From positions 42,539-106,538 of the forward strand of contig WTGN01000029.1 of the NCBI GenBank assembly GCA_011523545.1: 64,000 nt of DNA. The letters are read 5' to 3'. Numbering within the stretch: the stretch's first letter is position 1; each line of letters opens with the position of its first letter. The DNA is from Chloroflexota bacterium (lineage in GTDB: Bacteria > Chloroflexota > Anaerolineae > Aggregatilineales > Phototrophicaceae). A program made the translations under genes and the position numbers. Of this stretch, positions 1-8,672 are shown one piece after another. Under the pieces are notes generated by a model that saw nothing but the letters and a program-made list of their open reading frames with translations, was not told where the DNA came from and did not search any database.

Positions 1-715
1 GCAGGGACAGGGCGGTGTAGGCTCGCCGCCAAAAGCGGGGCAATGGCGCTAAAGCTGACAGATGCCCCAATATGGCGACTAGCGCCAGCCAGACGCCCAG
101 GAACTCTAGCGATTCTTCCAGCCAATGGCGATACGGGCCATAGGCGATGAATGAGATATTGTATTTGGAAGGCGCTTCGACAACTAAAGCGCCAACCGCG
201 CTTAAACCCAGGCCTGCCAAAAAAGCGGCATGCCAGCGCCAGCCGCGCCGCGGCGACCGGGCGGCAAGCGCCAAGGTCAACAGGGCAAGGACAGCGCCGA
301 GCGCCATATAATTCTCTTGCCAGCCGATGATGGATTCATGCCCCATGGCATATTCATCATAAGACAAGAACAAGAAGACCAAACCGACGCCGGCGAAATA
401 GAGACTGTGCCACGCACTACTTGAGCGGGTTAAGATGGCCCTCAACAGCGCGGCAAAACCGACCAGCGACAGTTGCAGCGCCGCCAGCGTCGAGGGGATA
501 TTCCATTCGCGATCCAAATGCCAGAGCCAGGTTTCGAAGCTGGTGGAGGGCTGGTTAAGCAGCGCCATGCCGATCACAAAGATCTGCGCCGCCAGCATCA
601 AGCTTGCCAGGCGCTTGCCCGCCATTGACAGGCCGGGCATCAGCCAGCGGTATGCTATTAATACAGTCGGCACAAACAGCAAGATGTAAACGGCGCTCGC
701 TGGTTCACGTTCCAT
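1..715 (-). CDS. Polytopic membrane protein, C-terminus outside window
   Basis: This minus-strand reading frame runs off the left edge without a stop. The visible 238 or so residues start MEREPASAVYILLFVP and are made of hydrophobic helices separated by short polar loops. The stretches around YILLFVPTVLIAYRWL, LAALQLSLVGFAALL, YFAGVGLVFLFL, MALGAVLALLTLALAA and LGVWLALVAILGHL each look like a membrane segment, so at least six helices are visible. The frame is open upstream of the chosen ATG (713-715), but that DNA is largely an intergenic repeat, so ATG is preferred over a TTG near 746. I do not recognise a family. It is a probable inner-membrane protein of unknown function, and its coding nature is inferred from the long open frame and regular helix pattern. 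Confidence 0.65.
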   Translation of the reverse strand, partial: MEREPASAVYILLFVPTVLIAYRWLMPGLSMAGKRLASLMLAAQIFVIGMALLNQPSTSFETWLWHLDREWNIPSTLAALQLSLVGFAALLRAILTRSSSAWHSLYFAGVGLVFLFLSYDEYAMGHESIIGWQENYMALGAVLALLTLALAARSPRRGWRWHAAFLAGLGLSAVGALVVEAPSKYNISFIAYGPYRHWLEESLEFLGVWLALVAILGHLSALAPLPRFWRRAYTALSL

Positions 716-748
716 CTGCTGTTCGTCTTCGCTCGCCTTGCTGCGCAA

Positions 749-775
749 TAGGGCGAGCCACCGTCTCGCCCCTAC
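749..775. repeat. Dispersed palindromic repeat, family A (short copy)
   Basis: The core gggcgagcc ... cgcccctac forms a short hairpin in the gap between the truncated membrane gene and the cupin gene. The same arms recur in many other gaps of this window. Confidence 0.6.
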
Positions 776-790
776 GGCCTTCAATAAGAT

Positions 791-1189
791 TCAACTGTTT
801 TTCCATGCCCAGCGCCCGGCAGCCAAGACGACCGCCTCATCTTCGCCGGGCCAGGGCGGCGTCGTGGCGATGATGAATTCAAGCGGCGCCGCGCCGGTAT
901 TGCGGAACTGAAAAGCTGTGCCCAGCGGGATGGTCAAGCTGAGGCCCGGCTCAACATCCAGCACCGCCTCGCGCTCGCCCTGTTTGCGCCAGACCTGCCC
1001 GGCCCCGCTTAGAAAATACCAGACTTCCTCCACCGTGCGGTGCCGCACCGGAATCGAGACAACGCCGACCGGCAACGCGCAATGCACCATGCTCGCGCCG
1101 TCCAGGCTATGCAGCAGGCGAATCTCGGAGCCATCCGGCGCCAGCACATCGTAGGCCGCCTTGACGCGGCTGGATTCAAAGGCGGGCAT
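791..1189 (-). CDS. Cupin-domain protein
   Basis: A 132-residue single-domain protein with the small beta-barrel pattern of cupins. The first motif region is RHRTVEEVWYFLSGAGQVW (about residues 49-67) and the second is PLGTAFQFRNTG (about 88-99). The cupin metal set appears incomplete: His50 is present, but the second His of the usual HxH is Thr52 and the His expected after PxG is Phe93. It may therefore bind a small sugar-like ligand without a classical metal site. It lies 6 bp downstream of a 2-hydroxyacid dehydrogenase and is the last gene of a three-gene minus-strand operon that starts with an HpcH/HpaI aldolase. An accessory role in the same sugar-acid pathway is inferred from context. 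Confidence 0.8.
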   Translation of the reverse strand: MPAFESSRVKAAYDVLAPDGSEIRLLHSLDGASMVHCALPVGVVSIPVRHRTVEEVWYFLSGAGQVWRKQGEREAVLDVEPGLSLTIPLGTAFQFRNTGAAPLEFIIATTPPWPGEDEAVVLAAGRWAWKNS

Positions 1190-1195
1190 CAGGCA

Positions 1196-2206
1196 TCAAC
1201 CTTGCATCCGCTGCCAGCGCGCCCGCACCGTATCCCATACTTCAGGATTCAGCAGATGCGGCGGTCGCTCCCCGCGCAGGGCCTGCACAACCTGCTCCAG
1301 CGCATGGGTGGTCAGGCGCGGCCGGCCAGCGACCGTGGAGCTGGCGATATGAGGCGTGATGACGACATTTTCGCGGCCGAGCAAAGGACTCCCGGCCAGG
1401 GGCGGCTCCGGATCGGTCACATCCAGGCCAGCGCCGAAGAGATGCCCGCTATCGAGGGCGGCTGTCAGCGCCGCTTCATCGACATGCCCGCCGCGCGCCA
1501 CATTGATGAAGACAGCGCCCGCTTTCATCTGGGCGAAGCGCTCGGCGTTCATCAGCTTGTAGGTCTCGTCATTGAGCGGCAGATGCAGCGTCAGAAAATC
1601 CGAGCCGGCCAGCAGCGCCTCCAGCGAGCCCGCCTTTTCGACGCCCAGCGCCGCGAAGCGCTCGTCAGCGATATAGGGGTCATAAGCGACCACCTTCATG
1701 CCGATGGCTTTGGCGATGCCGCTGACATGCCCGCCGATCCGCCCCAGGCCAACGATGCCGAGCTGGGTGTTTTGCATCTCCAAAGCCACATATTCGCGCG
1801 CGAGGCTTCTGCGCGTTCCACTTTCCAGCATGCGATGCAGTTCGTTTTCGATTTGCTTGACCGCCCGCGCCACCGTCATCATCAGCGTGATCGCCAGTTC
1901 AGCGGTCGACACTGTCGGCGCGTCCGGCGCGTTGACGCAGGCGATGCCTCGCGCTGTCGCCGCCTCCACATCAAGCGTGTCATAGCCGACGCCGGTGCGG
2001 GCGATGATCAAGAGATTGGGCGCCCGGTCCATGATGGCGCCGTTGAAGGCGCGCCCTCCAGCAATGACCCCATGCGCGTCCTCCAGCTTGTGAAAGGGGT
2101 CCTGCTCGAGATGCTCGCCCGGGCAGATGCCCTCGGCGATCGCCTCAAACATATCGCGGTATTGATCCGGCACGGTGGATTCAAACCAGATTCTGTACAT
2201 AGTCAA
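1196..2206 (-). CDS. D-isomer-specific 2-hydroxyacid dehydrogenase
   Basis: A 336-residue NAD(P)-dependent oxidoreductase of the phosphoglycerate dehydrogenase/D-lactate dehydrogenase family, interconverting a 2-oxoacid and a D-2-hydroxyacid in the cytoplasm. The Rossmann motif GLGRIGG is at about residues 153-159. The catalytic triad of the family is visible as Arg238 (VARGGHVDE), Glu267 (TDPEPP) and His286 (TPHIASS). Length is normal for a family member without an ACT domain, so serine biosynthesis (SerA) is less likely than catabolic use. It is the middle gene of the operon, 24 bp after the aldolase gene, which suggests it reduces or forms the 2-oxoacid handled by that aldolase. The exact substrate is unknown. 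Confidence 0.9.
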   Translation of the reverse strand: MTMYRIWFESTVPDQYRDMFEAIAEGICPGEHLEQDPFHKLEDAHGVIAGGRAFNGAIMDRAPNLLIIARTGVGYDTLDVEAATARGIACVNAPDAPTVSTAELAITLMMTVARAVKQIENELHRMLESGTRRSLAREYVALEMQNTQLGIVGLGRIGGHVSGIAKAIGMKVVAYDPYIADERFAALGVEKAGSLEALLAGSDFLTLHLPLNDETYKLMNAERFAQMKAGAVFINVARGGHVDEAALTAALDSGHLFGAGLDVTDPEPPLAGSPLLGRENVVITPHIASSTVAGRPRLTTHALEQVVQALRGERPPHLLNPEVWDTVRARWQRMQG

Positions 2207-2230
2207 ATCCTCTTTCGGAGATGCATGGAC

Positions 2231-3040
2231 CTAGAAGTGCACATTTTCGTCGACGATCTGGCCGACATCGTCGGTCTCCTGGCGGATGCGCTTGAATTCG
2301 GCTGTCAGCGCGCGATTGAAGGAGGAGATATCGGAGCTGTGCATGACCAGATTGGCGCCCGCTTTCACCCATTCGATCTCATGGTGGGTGAAGTTGTGAT
2401 GGATGCCAATGCCGACGCCGGCCGCGCGCGACTTGCTGATGATCGTGCGAATCGCCTCATCGAAGACTGGATGGTCATATTGTTCCGGCAGGCCGAGGCT
2501 GCAAGACAGATCATGCGGGCCGACCAGCACGCAGTCGATCCAGGGCGAGCGCAGGATCTCATCCAGCCGCTCCAATGCGGGCGCGCTCTCGATATTGATG
2601 AAGAGGGCCTTGTTGGCATTGCGCGCCGCCAGGTAATCCGCCAGCGCCGGCTCCAGCTCAGCCTCGCCATCCAGCGCCGCCCGCAGTTTCTCGCCTTTGA
2701 GCGGGCCGAACTTGACCGCGCCGCCCAGCTCTTTGACCTGCTCCGGATGTTCGACATAGGGCGCGATGATGCCGTGGGCGCCGCCATCCACCGTCATCTG
2801 CGCCAGGTAGGGATCGGGCTCCGGGATGCGCACCACCGGCGCCAGGTTCAACGCGGCGAATGCGTTGCACATCCAGGATATCACGCTGCGATCCTGCGGC
2901 GTGTGCTCGGTGTCGATGAAGACCATATCCAGATCGAGGTTCTGTACGACGCGCGGCCAGATCGGCGAGGGCGAGTATATCGCCGTGCCGTAGACACGCT
3001 GCCCGGCGCGCAAAGCTTTTATCAGTTCTTTTCCATTCAT
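2231..3040 (-). CDS. HpcH/HpaI-family aldolase
   Basis: A 269-residue class II pyruvate aldolase-type TIM barrel, of the family that cleaves 4-hydroxy-2-oxoheptanedioate or 2-dehydro-3-deoxy-glucarate into pyruvate and an aldehyde. Family landmarks are visible: FIDTEHTPQD (about 41-50, catalytic His46), RIPEPDP (Arg71), the metal ligand Glu151 in FINIESAPALERL and the second ligand Asp177 in VGPHDLS. It starts the minus-strand operon with the dehydrogenase and cupin genes. Which sugar acid it cleaves cannot be told from sequence alone. Confidence 0.9.
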   Translation of the reverse strand: MNGKELIKALRAGQRVYGTAIYSPSPIWPRVVQNLDLDMVFIDTEHTPQDRSVISWMCNAFAALNLAPVVRIPEPDPYLAQMTVDGGAHGIIAPYVEHPEQVKELGGAVKFGPLKGEKLRAALDGEAELEPALADYLAARNANKALFINIESAPALERLDEILRSPWIDCVLVGPHDLSCSLGLPEQYDHPVFDEAIRTIISKSRAAGVGIGIHHNFTHHEIEWVKAGANLVMHSSDISSFNRALTAEFKRIRQETDDVGQIVDENVHF

Positions 3041-3407
3041 CCTGTCGTCTCTTGTCTATCGGGCTTGCCAGTCAGTAGCGGATATTAGCCCCAGGGCGAG
3101 GATAAGTCAAAGGCGCTGCCTGACTGAAACGCAATGAATCTGGATGTTGTGCAAATTTTACGCGACAGCCCCTCGCGCGTCACAGCTTGTCTCACTCAGA
3201 ATTATGATTCCTCCTCATAAATGGGAATCTGTAGGGGCGAGCCATTGGGTCGCCCATGCTTGTCATAGGGCGTGTCTTAGGGCAAGACAAGTCTCGCCCC
3301 TGTGAACGGAAGTTATTGCCGCGCTTGCCGCCGAACATGGCATGCTCTAGATTAGTTTGGACATTCAGTTACAATCGCCATGGCGTCGGCGCATTCCTTC
3401 GGCGATT
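3041..3407. other. Divergent intergenic region with family A repeat
   Basis: This 367-bp gap separates the minus-strand aldolase operon from the plus-strand VanZ-like gene and should carry promoters for both directions. The only structured element I see is the family A palindromic repeat at 3231-3302. The 5' part of an open frame starting at 3357 overlaps it, but a start at 3408 is preferred. Confidence 0.5.
3231..3302. repeat. Dispersed palindromic repeat, family A (double copy)
   Basis: It begins gtaggggcgagcc and ends gtctcgcccctgtg, with a second imperfect hairpin (agggcaagacaag) inside. It resembles two family A units placed head to tail. Confidence 0.6.
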
Positions 3408-3983
3408 ATGAATTCCTTCTTCACATCCAGGCGGGAGCGGCGGCTCTGGGGCGCGCTGGCCATAGTGCTGGCGGCGATTTACGCCACCCTGGGGCAAGCG
3501 CCGGCGATCGTGGCCGCGCTCGGCGAACAAATCTTGAACAGCGCCGGCAACAACCTCGTCTTCGCCATCATCGTCCTGCTGGTCCTGATTCCTGTATTCT
3601 TCATAGACAAGCGGCTCGCGCGCGCCGAGATCGCCGTTGGGCTGGGCATCCTCACCGTATATCTGCTGGCCTGGCTGCGGCTGGGTTCATGGGAGGAGCG
3701 CAGCCACCTGTTCGAATACGCGCTGGTGGCCGCCCTGGTGCATGAAGCGCTGCTGGAGCGGCGCGACAACGGCCGCACGGTGCCGGCGCCCGCCCTGCTC
3801 GCGCTGTTCATTTCGCTCGGCCTGGGCTGGATTGACGAAGGCATTCAGGCGCTGCTGCCCAGCCGCGTCTTTGAGCTCATCGATGTCGCCTTCAATTCTC
3901 TCGCCGCGACCATGATAATTGGGATGAGGTGGGTGGTGAGACGGGTGCGGGTCTGGCTGGAGCGGCGGCGGACAAGCGATTAG
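3408..3983 (+). CDS. VanZ-like membrane protein
   Basis: About 191 residues from Met MNSFFTSRRERRLWG. A longer frame opens at 3357, but the upstream residues look like translated spacer. Helices lie near residues 12-30, 43-60, 66-85, 95-110 and 125-150. The segment LGWIDEGIQALLPSR followed by a VAFNSLAA helix resembles the conserved acidic/Gln/Arg...Asp...Asn pattern of VanZ-domain proteins, named after the teicoplanin-resistance accessory protein. The real function of most VanZ-like proteins is unknown. It stands alone on the plus strand, 54 bp before a flavin oxidoreductase gene. Confidence 0.65.
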   Translation: MNSFFTSRRERRLWGALAIVLAAIYATLGQAPAIVAALGEQILNSAGNNLVFAIIVLLVLIPVFFIDKRLARAEIAVGLGILTVYLLAWLRLGSWEERSHLFEYALVAALVHEALLERRDNGRTVPAPALLALFISLGLGWIDEGIQALLPSRVFELIDVAFNSLAATMIIGMRWVVRRVRVWLERRRTSD

Positions 3984-4037
3984 GCATTGCCTGGGCCGTA
4001 TCAATGGGATCGATAAGTTGGAATTTGGAGGCCCGCC

Positions 4038-5069
4038 ATGCGCTTGGGACTGAACATCGGCTACTCGGGGGCGCGCATTGAGTTGCCGCTGGCTCTGATT
4101 CAGGAGGCCGATCGCCTCGGCTATTACGCCGTCTGGACCGCGGAAGCCTACGGTTCGGATTGCGTCAGTCCGCTGGCCTGGATCGGAGCGCTAACGTCGA
4201 CTATCAAGCTCGGCAGCGGCATTATGCAGATGCCGGCGCGCAGCCCGGCGATGACCGCCATGACCGCCATCACGCTCGATCAGCTCTCCGGCGGCCGCGC
4301 CCTGCTTGGGCTGGGCTTGTCGGGTCCGCAAGTTGTCGAAGGCTGGCACGGGCAGCCCTATGGCAAGCCACTGACGAAGACGCGCGAATACGTCGCCATC
4401 ATGCGTAAAATCCTGGCCCGCGACGCGCCACTCGTTCATCAAGGCGAGCATTACCAGATTCCCTATCGCGGGGCCGATGCAACCGGGCTGGGCAAACCAC
4501 TGAAGAGCATCCTCCATGGCCGCGCTGACATGCCCATCTACCTGGCGGCGATTGGACCCAAAAATGTCGAACTCACCGCCGAGATCGCCGATGGCTGGCT
4601 GCCTATGCTGTTCTCGCCCGCGCATTATCAGCAGACCTACAGCGCGGCAGTCGAAGCGGGCTTCGCCAAAGCGGGCAAGGGCAAGGGCGCGGCGAACTTC
4701 GACATCGCGCCAACAGTCACGGTGGTGATGGACGATGAACTCGAGGCGGCGCGCAACCAGATCAAGCCGGTCCTCGCGCTTTATATCGGCGGGATGGGCG
4801 CCAGGGGCAAGAACTTCTACTACGACCTGGCTTGCCGCTATGGCTTCGCGGAAGCGGCCGACGCGATTCAGGATTGCTATTTGCAGGGGCGCAGGGGCGA
4901 AGCGATCATGGGGGTCCCTGACGCGCTGGTGGACGCGGTCGCCCTGGTCGGCTCGAAAGCGCGCATCCGCGATCGCTTGCAAATCTGGCGAGATTCGCCG
5001 ATAACGATGCTCAACGTCAGTGTCTTTGATATGGACAGCTTGCGCTTTCTGGCGGAAGAATTGCTGTAA
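4038..5069 (+). CDS. LLM-class flavin-dependent (F420-type) oxidoreductase
   Basis: A 343-residue bacterial luciferase-like TIM barrel. The N-terminus [20 protein letters not shown], the [26 protein letters not shown] region, and the later [24 protein letters not shown] segment match F420-dependent LLM oxidoreductases of the Rv3520c-like subgroup. Such enzymes use F420H2 or FMNH2 for hydride transfer to substrates that are mostly unknown. A Shine-Dalgarno-like tggagg lies just upstream. The neighbours are unrelated, so the gene is probably transcribed on its own or with the VanZ-like gene. The cofactor assignment is by family resemblance. Confidence 0.88.
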   Translation: MRLGLNIGYSGARIELPLALIQEADRLGYYAVWTAEAYGSDCVSPLAWIGALTSTIKLGSGIMQMPARSPAMTAMTAITLDQLSGGRALLGLGLSGPQVVEGWHGQPYGKPLTKTREYVAIMRKILARDAPLVHQGEHYQIPYRGADATGLGKPLKSILHGRADMPIYLAAIGPKNVELTAEIADGWLPMLFSPAHYQQTYSAAVEAGFAKAGKGKGAANFDIAPTVTVVMDDELEAARNQIKPVLALYIGGMGARGKNFYYDLACRYGFAEAADAIQDCYLQGRRGEAIMGVPDALVDAVALVGSKARIRDRLQIWRDSPITMLNVSVFDMDSLRFLAEELL

Positions 5070-5135
5070 CCGCTCGCAACGCAGCGCCATCATCAAGATG
5101 CTTATCTGCTTGCTCTCTTTGGTGAAAAATACTGT

Positions 5136-6170
5136 ATGGTGCTCGTTCAGACTCTAAGCGCGCTGAAACCGCTGCAAATCGGCGATATCACGATAAAGAC
5201 GCCGCTGGCTTTGGCGCCGATGGCCGGGCACAGCAATTACGCCTTGCGCCGTCTCTGTCGCGAGCTGGGCGGCTGCGGGCTGGTCTGCACCGAGTTGATC
5301 AGCAGCAACATCGTCAAGAACTCGCGGGAGCGCGCGCTGCAGCGTTTCGATTGGCGGCGCGACGAGCGCCCGATTGCGGTGCAGCTCTTCGGTGTCGACC
5401 CGCGAACTGTCGCCGAGGCGGCCCGCGTCGTGGTCGATCATGGCGCCGACATCGTCGATATCAATATGGGCTGCTGGGTGCCCAAGATCGCCAAGAGAGG
5501 CGGAGGCGCCGCGCTCTTGCGCGATGTCAAGGCGGCGACCGCTGTGGTTGAGGCGGTGGTCAAAGCGGTGGACGCGCCGGTAACGGTCAAGGTGCGCAGC
5601 GGCTTTGAGGATGGCGTCGTCACGGCGATACCCTTTGCCGCGGCCGCGGAAGCGGTCGGCGCCCAAGCGGTGGCGGTGCATGCCCGCTTCGCCGGGCAAG
5701 GGCATGGCGGCGAGGCCGATTGGGAGGTGATCGCCGCCGTCAAAGACGCGGTGCGCCACATGCCCATCATCGGCAACGGCGATGTGCATTCAGGCGCCGA
5801 CGCCCGCCGCATGCTCGACAGCACCGGCTGCGACGGCGTGATGATCGGGCGCGCCGCCCTCGGCCACCCCTGGCGCTTCCGGCAGATCGCCCATTATCTG
5901 GAAACGGGCATTGAGCTCCCCGAGCCCTCTCGATCCGAGCGAGCCCTGATCGCGCTCCGCCATGCGAAGCTGACGCTGGAGAACACGCGCTTGCCCGAGC
6001 GAGTCGCCCTGCGCGAAATGCGCGGGCAGATCAGCAAATACAAGCTGGACGCGCCGGGTTCAGCGCGCATCCGCAACCGTCTGGTGCGCATCGAGACTGT
6101 CGGCGAGCTGGAGTCGATTCTGCTTTCGGTTGTCAGCGCATCCGATCCTGATCTATGCGGGCGCAGTTGA
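5136..6170 (+). CDS. dus: tRNA-dihydrouridine synthase, DusB-like
   Basis: A 344-residue FMN enzyme that reduces uridines in the tRNA D-loop. Visible landmarks are the N-terminal FMN-binding LALAPMAGHSNYALRRL, the catalytic cysteine Cys113 in DINMGCWVPKIAKRGGGAAL, the VTVKVRSG strand, IIGNGDVHSG and GVMIGRAALGHPW, followed by a C-terminal helical tRNA-binding domain. The usual NMGCP is NMGCW here, a small departure next to the catalytic Cys. Length is typical. It is preceded by a 66-bp gap and appears monocistronic. Confidence 0.92.
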   Translation: MVLVQTLSALKPLQIGDITIKTPLALAPMAGHSNYALRRLCRELGGCGLVCTELISSNIVKNSRERALQRFDWRRDERPIAVQLFGVDPRTVAEAARVVVDHGADIVDINMGCWVPKIAKRGGGAALLRDVKAATAVVEAVVKAVDAPVTVKVRSGFEDGVVTAIPFAAAAEAVGAQAVAVHARFAGQGHGGEADWEVIAAVKDAVRHMPIIGNGDVHSGADARRMLDSTGCDGVMIGRAALGHPWRFRQIAHYLETGIELPEPSRSERALIALRHAKLTLENTRLPERVALREMRGQISKYKLDAPGSARIRNRLVRIETVGELESILLSVVSASDPDLCGRS

Positions 6171-6213
6171 CCTAAAGAAATATCTTAACTAGAATTACGC
6201 CCTGTCTTCGCCA

Positions 6214-6417
6214 TTGTCTGTACTTGCTCTCCTAGTGCCTGCCATGCTGTTTTGCGCCGTCGTCTATGGTGTAATCTTAACGAATGTACACTCAAGCGCG
6301 CCTGATATACCGGCAGCAACAATCGCCGAACTCGGCGCGGGCATTGGGCTATTCTCATTTGTGGTGTGCAGTTGGCTACAATACAAGCTGAGGCGTACAC
6401 AAATCGTGCGTCAGTAA
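6214..6417 (+). CDS. Small two-helix membrane protein
   Basis: A 67-residue frame beginning at TTG (MSVLALLVPAMLFCAVVYGV). Two hydrophobic segments, about residues 3-21 and 36-55, are separated by a polar loop (TNVHSSAPDIPAATIAEL), and the tail is basic. It lies 12 bp before a second tiny membrane ORF, and both end at the terminator at 6641-6690, which favours a real bicistronic unit. Function unknown. The start codon is uncertain. Confidence 0.5.
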   Translation: MSVLALLVPAMLFCAVVYGVILTNVHSSAPDIPAATIAELGAGIGLFSFVVCSWLQYKLRRTQIVRQ

Positions 6418-6429
6418 GGGAGAGATACA

Positions 6430-6606
6430 ATGCCAACATGGCTTGATGAGTGGATGATACTATACATTGTTATGCTCACTACAGGATATATCGCCATCTT
6501 CGCTTTTCTTCATTTCCACAATCGGCGAAAGAATAAGGACACTCAGGCGGACAAATCCGGTGGCCAGCCGCAGGTAAAGTCCGAGGTCAGTCGCGGGTCC
6601 AGCTAG
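6430..6606 (+). CDS. Small single-helix membrane protein (58 aa)
   Basis: This frame reads MPTWLDEWMILYIVMLTTGY then IAIFAFLHFHNRRKNK and a hydrophilic tail ending in SRGSS. A good ribosome site (gggaga) lies 6-7 bases before the ATG, and the gene follows the previous small gene by 12 bp. One N-terminal transmembrane helix with a basic stop-transfer segment predicts a small inner-membrane protein with a cytoplasmic tail. Layout (amphipathic start, one helix, charged tail) recalls small regulatory or subunit-like membrane peptides, but no family is recognised. Confidence 0.55.
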   Translation: MPTWLDEWMILYIVMLTTGYIAIFAFLHFHNRRKNKDTQADKSGGQPQVKSEVSRGSS

Positions 6607-6640
6607 TTTCTACTTCGCAGTGAATTTGTGAACAGGTTTG

Positions 6641-6690
6641 CCCGCTCGCGGCTGGCGCAAGCGCCAATTCGAGCGGGTTTTCTTTTTCTC
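6641..6690 (+). terminator. Rho-independent terminator after the small membrane genes
   Basis: The arms cccgctcg (6641-6648) and cgagcggg (6670-6677) pair perfectly around an inner hairpin tggcgc-aa-gcgcca (6653-6666), and a T-rich tract follows (6678-6690). Confidence 0.9.
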
Positions 6691-6761
6691 AGGCGATGAA
6701 TGCGTCGGTCTTGCGTGTATTCTTAGGACAGGCTGAATCAACCGATGCGAAAGACAACCGC

Positions 6762-7715
6762 ATGACCGATCTCGTCACCGGCGGCGCCGGCTTCATCGGG
6801 CGTCATGTCGCCGAAGCCTTGCTCAAGCGCGGCGGCGATGTCATCGTCCTCGATAACTTCAACGACTTCTACGACCCCGCCATCAAAGTACATAATGCCG
6901 ACGCCCTCGGCCAATACAGCAACTGCACCGTTATCAAAGGCGACATCCGCGACGTCGATCTGCTCAATCGCATCTTTAGCGAACGGCGCATCACACGCGT
7001 GGCGCACCTGGCGGCCATGGCCGGCGTACGCGAGAGCGTCGGCCAAACCCGCCTCTACATGGACGTCAATCTGACCGGCACCATGAACCTGCTGGAAGCA
7101 GGGGCGAGCGCCGATATCGATCAATTCGTGCTCGCTTCAACATCCTCTGTCTATGGCAAGACTGAGATACTGCCCTTCGTCGAGACCGACAGCGCCGACC
7201 GGCCTCTGGCGGCGTACCCGGCCAGCAAACGCGCCGCCGAGCTGCTCGCGCACAGCTACCACAACCTCGTCGGCATGCAGGTGACCGCCCTGCGCTTCTT
7301 CAATGTTTACGGCCCGGCCGGCCGCCCCGACATGATGCCCTGGCGCCTGATGGATGCGACGCAATCCGGCGAAACCATCAAGCTCTTCAACGGCGGCGAA
7401 ATCCACCGCGACTGGACATATATCGCCGATACGGTGCGGGGCGTGCTGGCCGCGCTCGACAAGCCGCTCGGATACGAGGTCATCAATCTCGGCTGCGGCG
7501 CGCCCATATCACTGAAGGACTTTGTCGCGATCATTGAGCAAAATGCCGGCAATCGTATCAATACAGTGCAAGTACCGACGCCGCCGAGCGACCCGCCAAT
7601 CACCTTCTGCGACAACAGCAAGGCGCGCGAACTGCTTGGCTTCGCGCCGGCGGTATCCATCCGCGAGGGCTTGCGACAGACTTGGGATTGGTATCGGGAC
7701 TTCCGCGGAATCTAG
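6762..7715 (+). CDS. NAD-dependent nucleotide-sugar epimerase/dehydratase
   Basis: An extended SDR of about 317 residues starting at MTDLVTGGAGFIGRHV. A longer frame from 6696 adds 22 residues that do not look like family sequence, and the Rossmann strand should start right after the Met. The cofactor motif is GGAGFIG. The active-site Ser is in ASTSSVYG and the YxxxK pair is in YPASKRAAE, with RFFNVYGPAGRPDMMPWR as the substrate loop. The overall pattern resembles UDP-glucuronate 4-epimerase/UDP-glucose 4-epimerase, so it likely provides an activated sugar for envelope polysaccharide. It follows the terminator at 6690 and is convergent with the downstream oxygenase. Confidence 0.88.
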   Translation: MTDLVTGGAGFIGRHVAEALLKRGGDVIVLDNFNDFYDPAIKVHNADALGQYSNCTVIKGDIRDVDLLNRIFSERRITRVAHLAAMAGVRESVGQTRLYMDVNLTGTMNLLEAGASADIDQFVLASTSSVYGKTEILPFVETDSADRPLAAYPASKRAAELLAHSYHNLVGMQVTALRFFNVYGPAGRPDMMPWRLMDATQSGETIKLFNGGEIHRDWTYIADTVRGVLAALDKPLGYEVINLGCGAPISLKDFVAIIEQNAGNRINTVQVPTPPSDPPITFCDNSKARELLGFAPAVSIREGLRQTWDWYRDFRGI

Positions 7716-7727
7716 CGCAAGCGGCGC

Positions 7728-8477
7728 TCAACCGCCGATGATGCCCGGCTGATGACGCGCCCCGCCCATCAGCTGCCGCAGCAACTCTGACGGATTCTCC
7801 ACTTTGTGCAGCTGCGCCAGCATGTCTTCCTGCGTCAGGAAGAAGGGACGCGTGTACATGCCCAGCAGGGCGCTGCGGGCTTTGTCGCTGCGGTTGGGCC
7901 GCGCCGTATGCCACAACGCGCCATGAAAGACCAGCGCGCCGCCGCGTTCGCCGGTCAGGATTTGGGCGTCAGCGGGCCACTCTTCATTCCACGCCTTTGG
8001 CGGCTCACATCCTTTCAAGTGGCTGCCTGGCATATAACCGGTGCCGCCGTTTTCCTCGGTGAAGTCGTCGAGCAGCCATATCGTCTGCCCGCAGACCTTG
8101 TCCAGCGGCCAGGGCTGGTTGATCCACCAGTAGGGATAATCCGGATGCCAGCCATATTTCTCGTAACCCGGATAGGCGGTATTGGCCGACCAGGTCGAAC
8201 AAATCACAGCGTCGTCAGCCAGATAACTTTTCCAGATCGATACGATGAGCGGATGGGCCAGCAGCTCGGCGAATATCGGGTCTTTGTAGGCGATGCCGCC
8301 GACGCGCTGCGTCTTCGCCGCGCGGATCTCGTCCGTCATTTCATCCGCCAGCAGCCGCTCCAGCTTTAGGCGCGCTTCATCCGCTTCTTGCGGGCTGATG
8401 ACTGAGGGGATGAAACAGTAGCCGCGCTCGTTGACTTCGGCGGCGATCTCCGCTGCATCATGCTTGCTGTTCATCAT
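7728..8477 (-). CDS. Phytanoyl-CoA dioxygenase (PhyH) family protein
   Basis: About 249 residues, a non-haem Fe(II)/2-oxoglutarate-dependent oxygenase on a double-stranded beta-helix. The iron ligands are visible as the HxD motif in GWHPDYPYWW and the distal His in FHGALWHTARPNRS, followed by the Arg that would bind 2-oxoglutarate. The start at 8477 (MMNSKHDAAEIAAEVNERGY) is chosen because ggagag lies just upstream. The frame extends further but without a ribosome site. Substrates in this family range from lipids to small hydroxylated metabolites. It stands between an epimerase and a sugar transporter, which does not settle its substrate. Confidence 0.88.
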   Translation of the reverse strand: MMNSKHDAAEIAAEVNERGYCFIPSVISPQEADEARLKLERLLADEMTDEIRAAKTQRVGGIAYKDPIFAELLAHPLIVSIWKSYLADDAVICSTWSANTAYPGYEKYGWHPDYPYWWINQPWPLDKVCGQTIWLLDDFTEENGGTGYMPGSHLKGCEPPKAWNEEWPADAQILTGERGGALVFHGALWHTARPNRSDKARSALLGMYTRPFFLTQEDMLAQLHKVENPSELLRQLMGGARHQPGIIGG

Positions 8478-8672
8478 TGGCTCTCCGTTCGCTTCCGCGC
8501 GCTCTATCAAGAGCCGCCCATCGGCTCCGATACAGACCGGCCACTGTTGGCGCTATAGTTTGGCGTATTCTCTGCCATGCGTTACACTTGATGAGATAGT
8601 GCGTTTACCGTCAGAGTATACGCGCTTTTTCGTGTCGTATCTCCGTAATACATTCCCGAAGGAGTAAATCCC

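Noticed and set aside
1040..3088. 682-codon plus-strand open frame
   Set aside because: It lies antisense to three well-supported minus-strand enzymes and has no recognisable domain. It is the long frame often seen opposite GC-rich genes.
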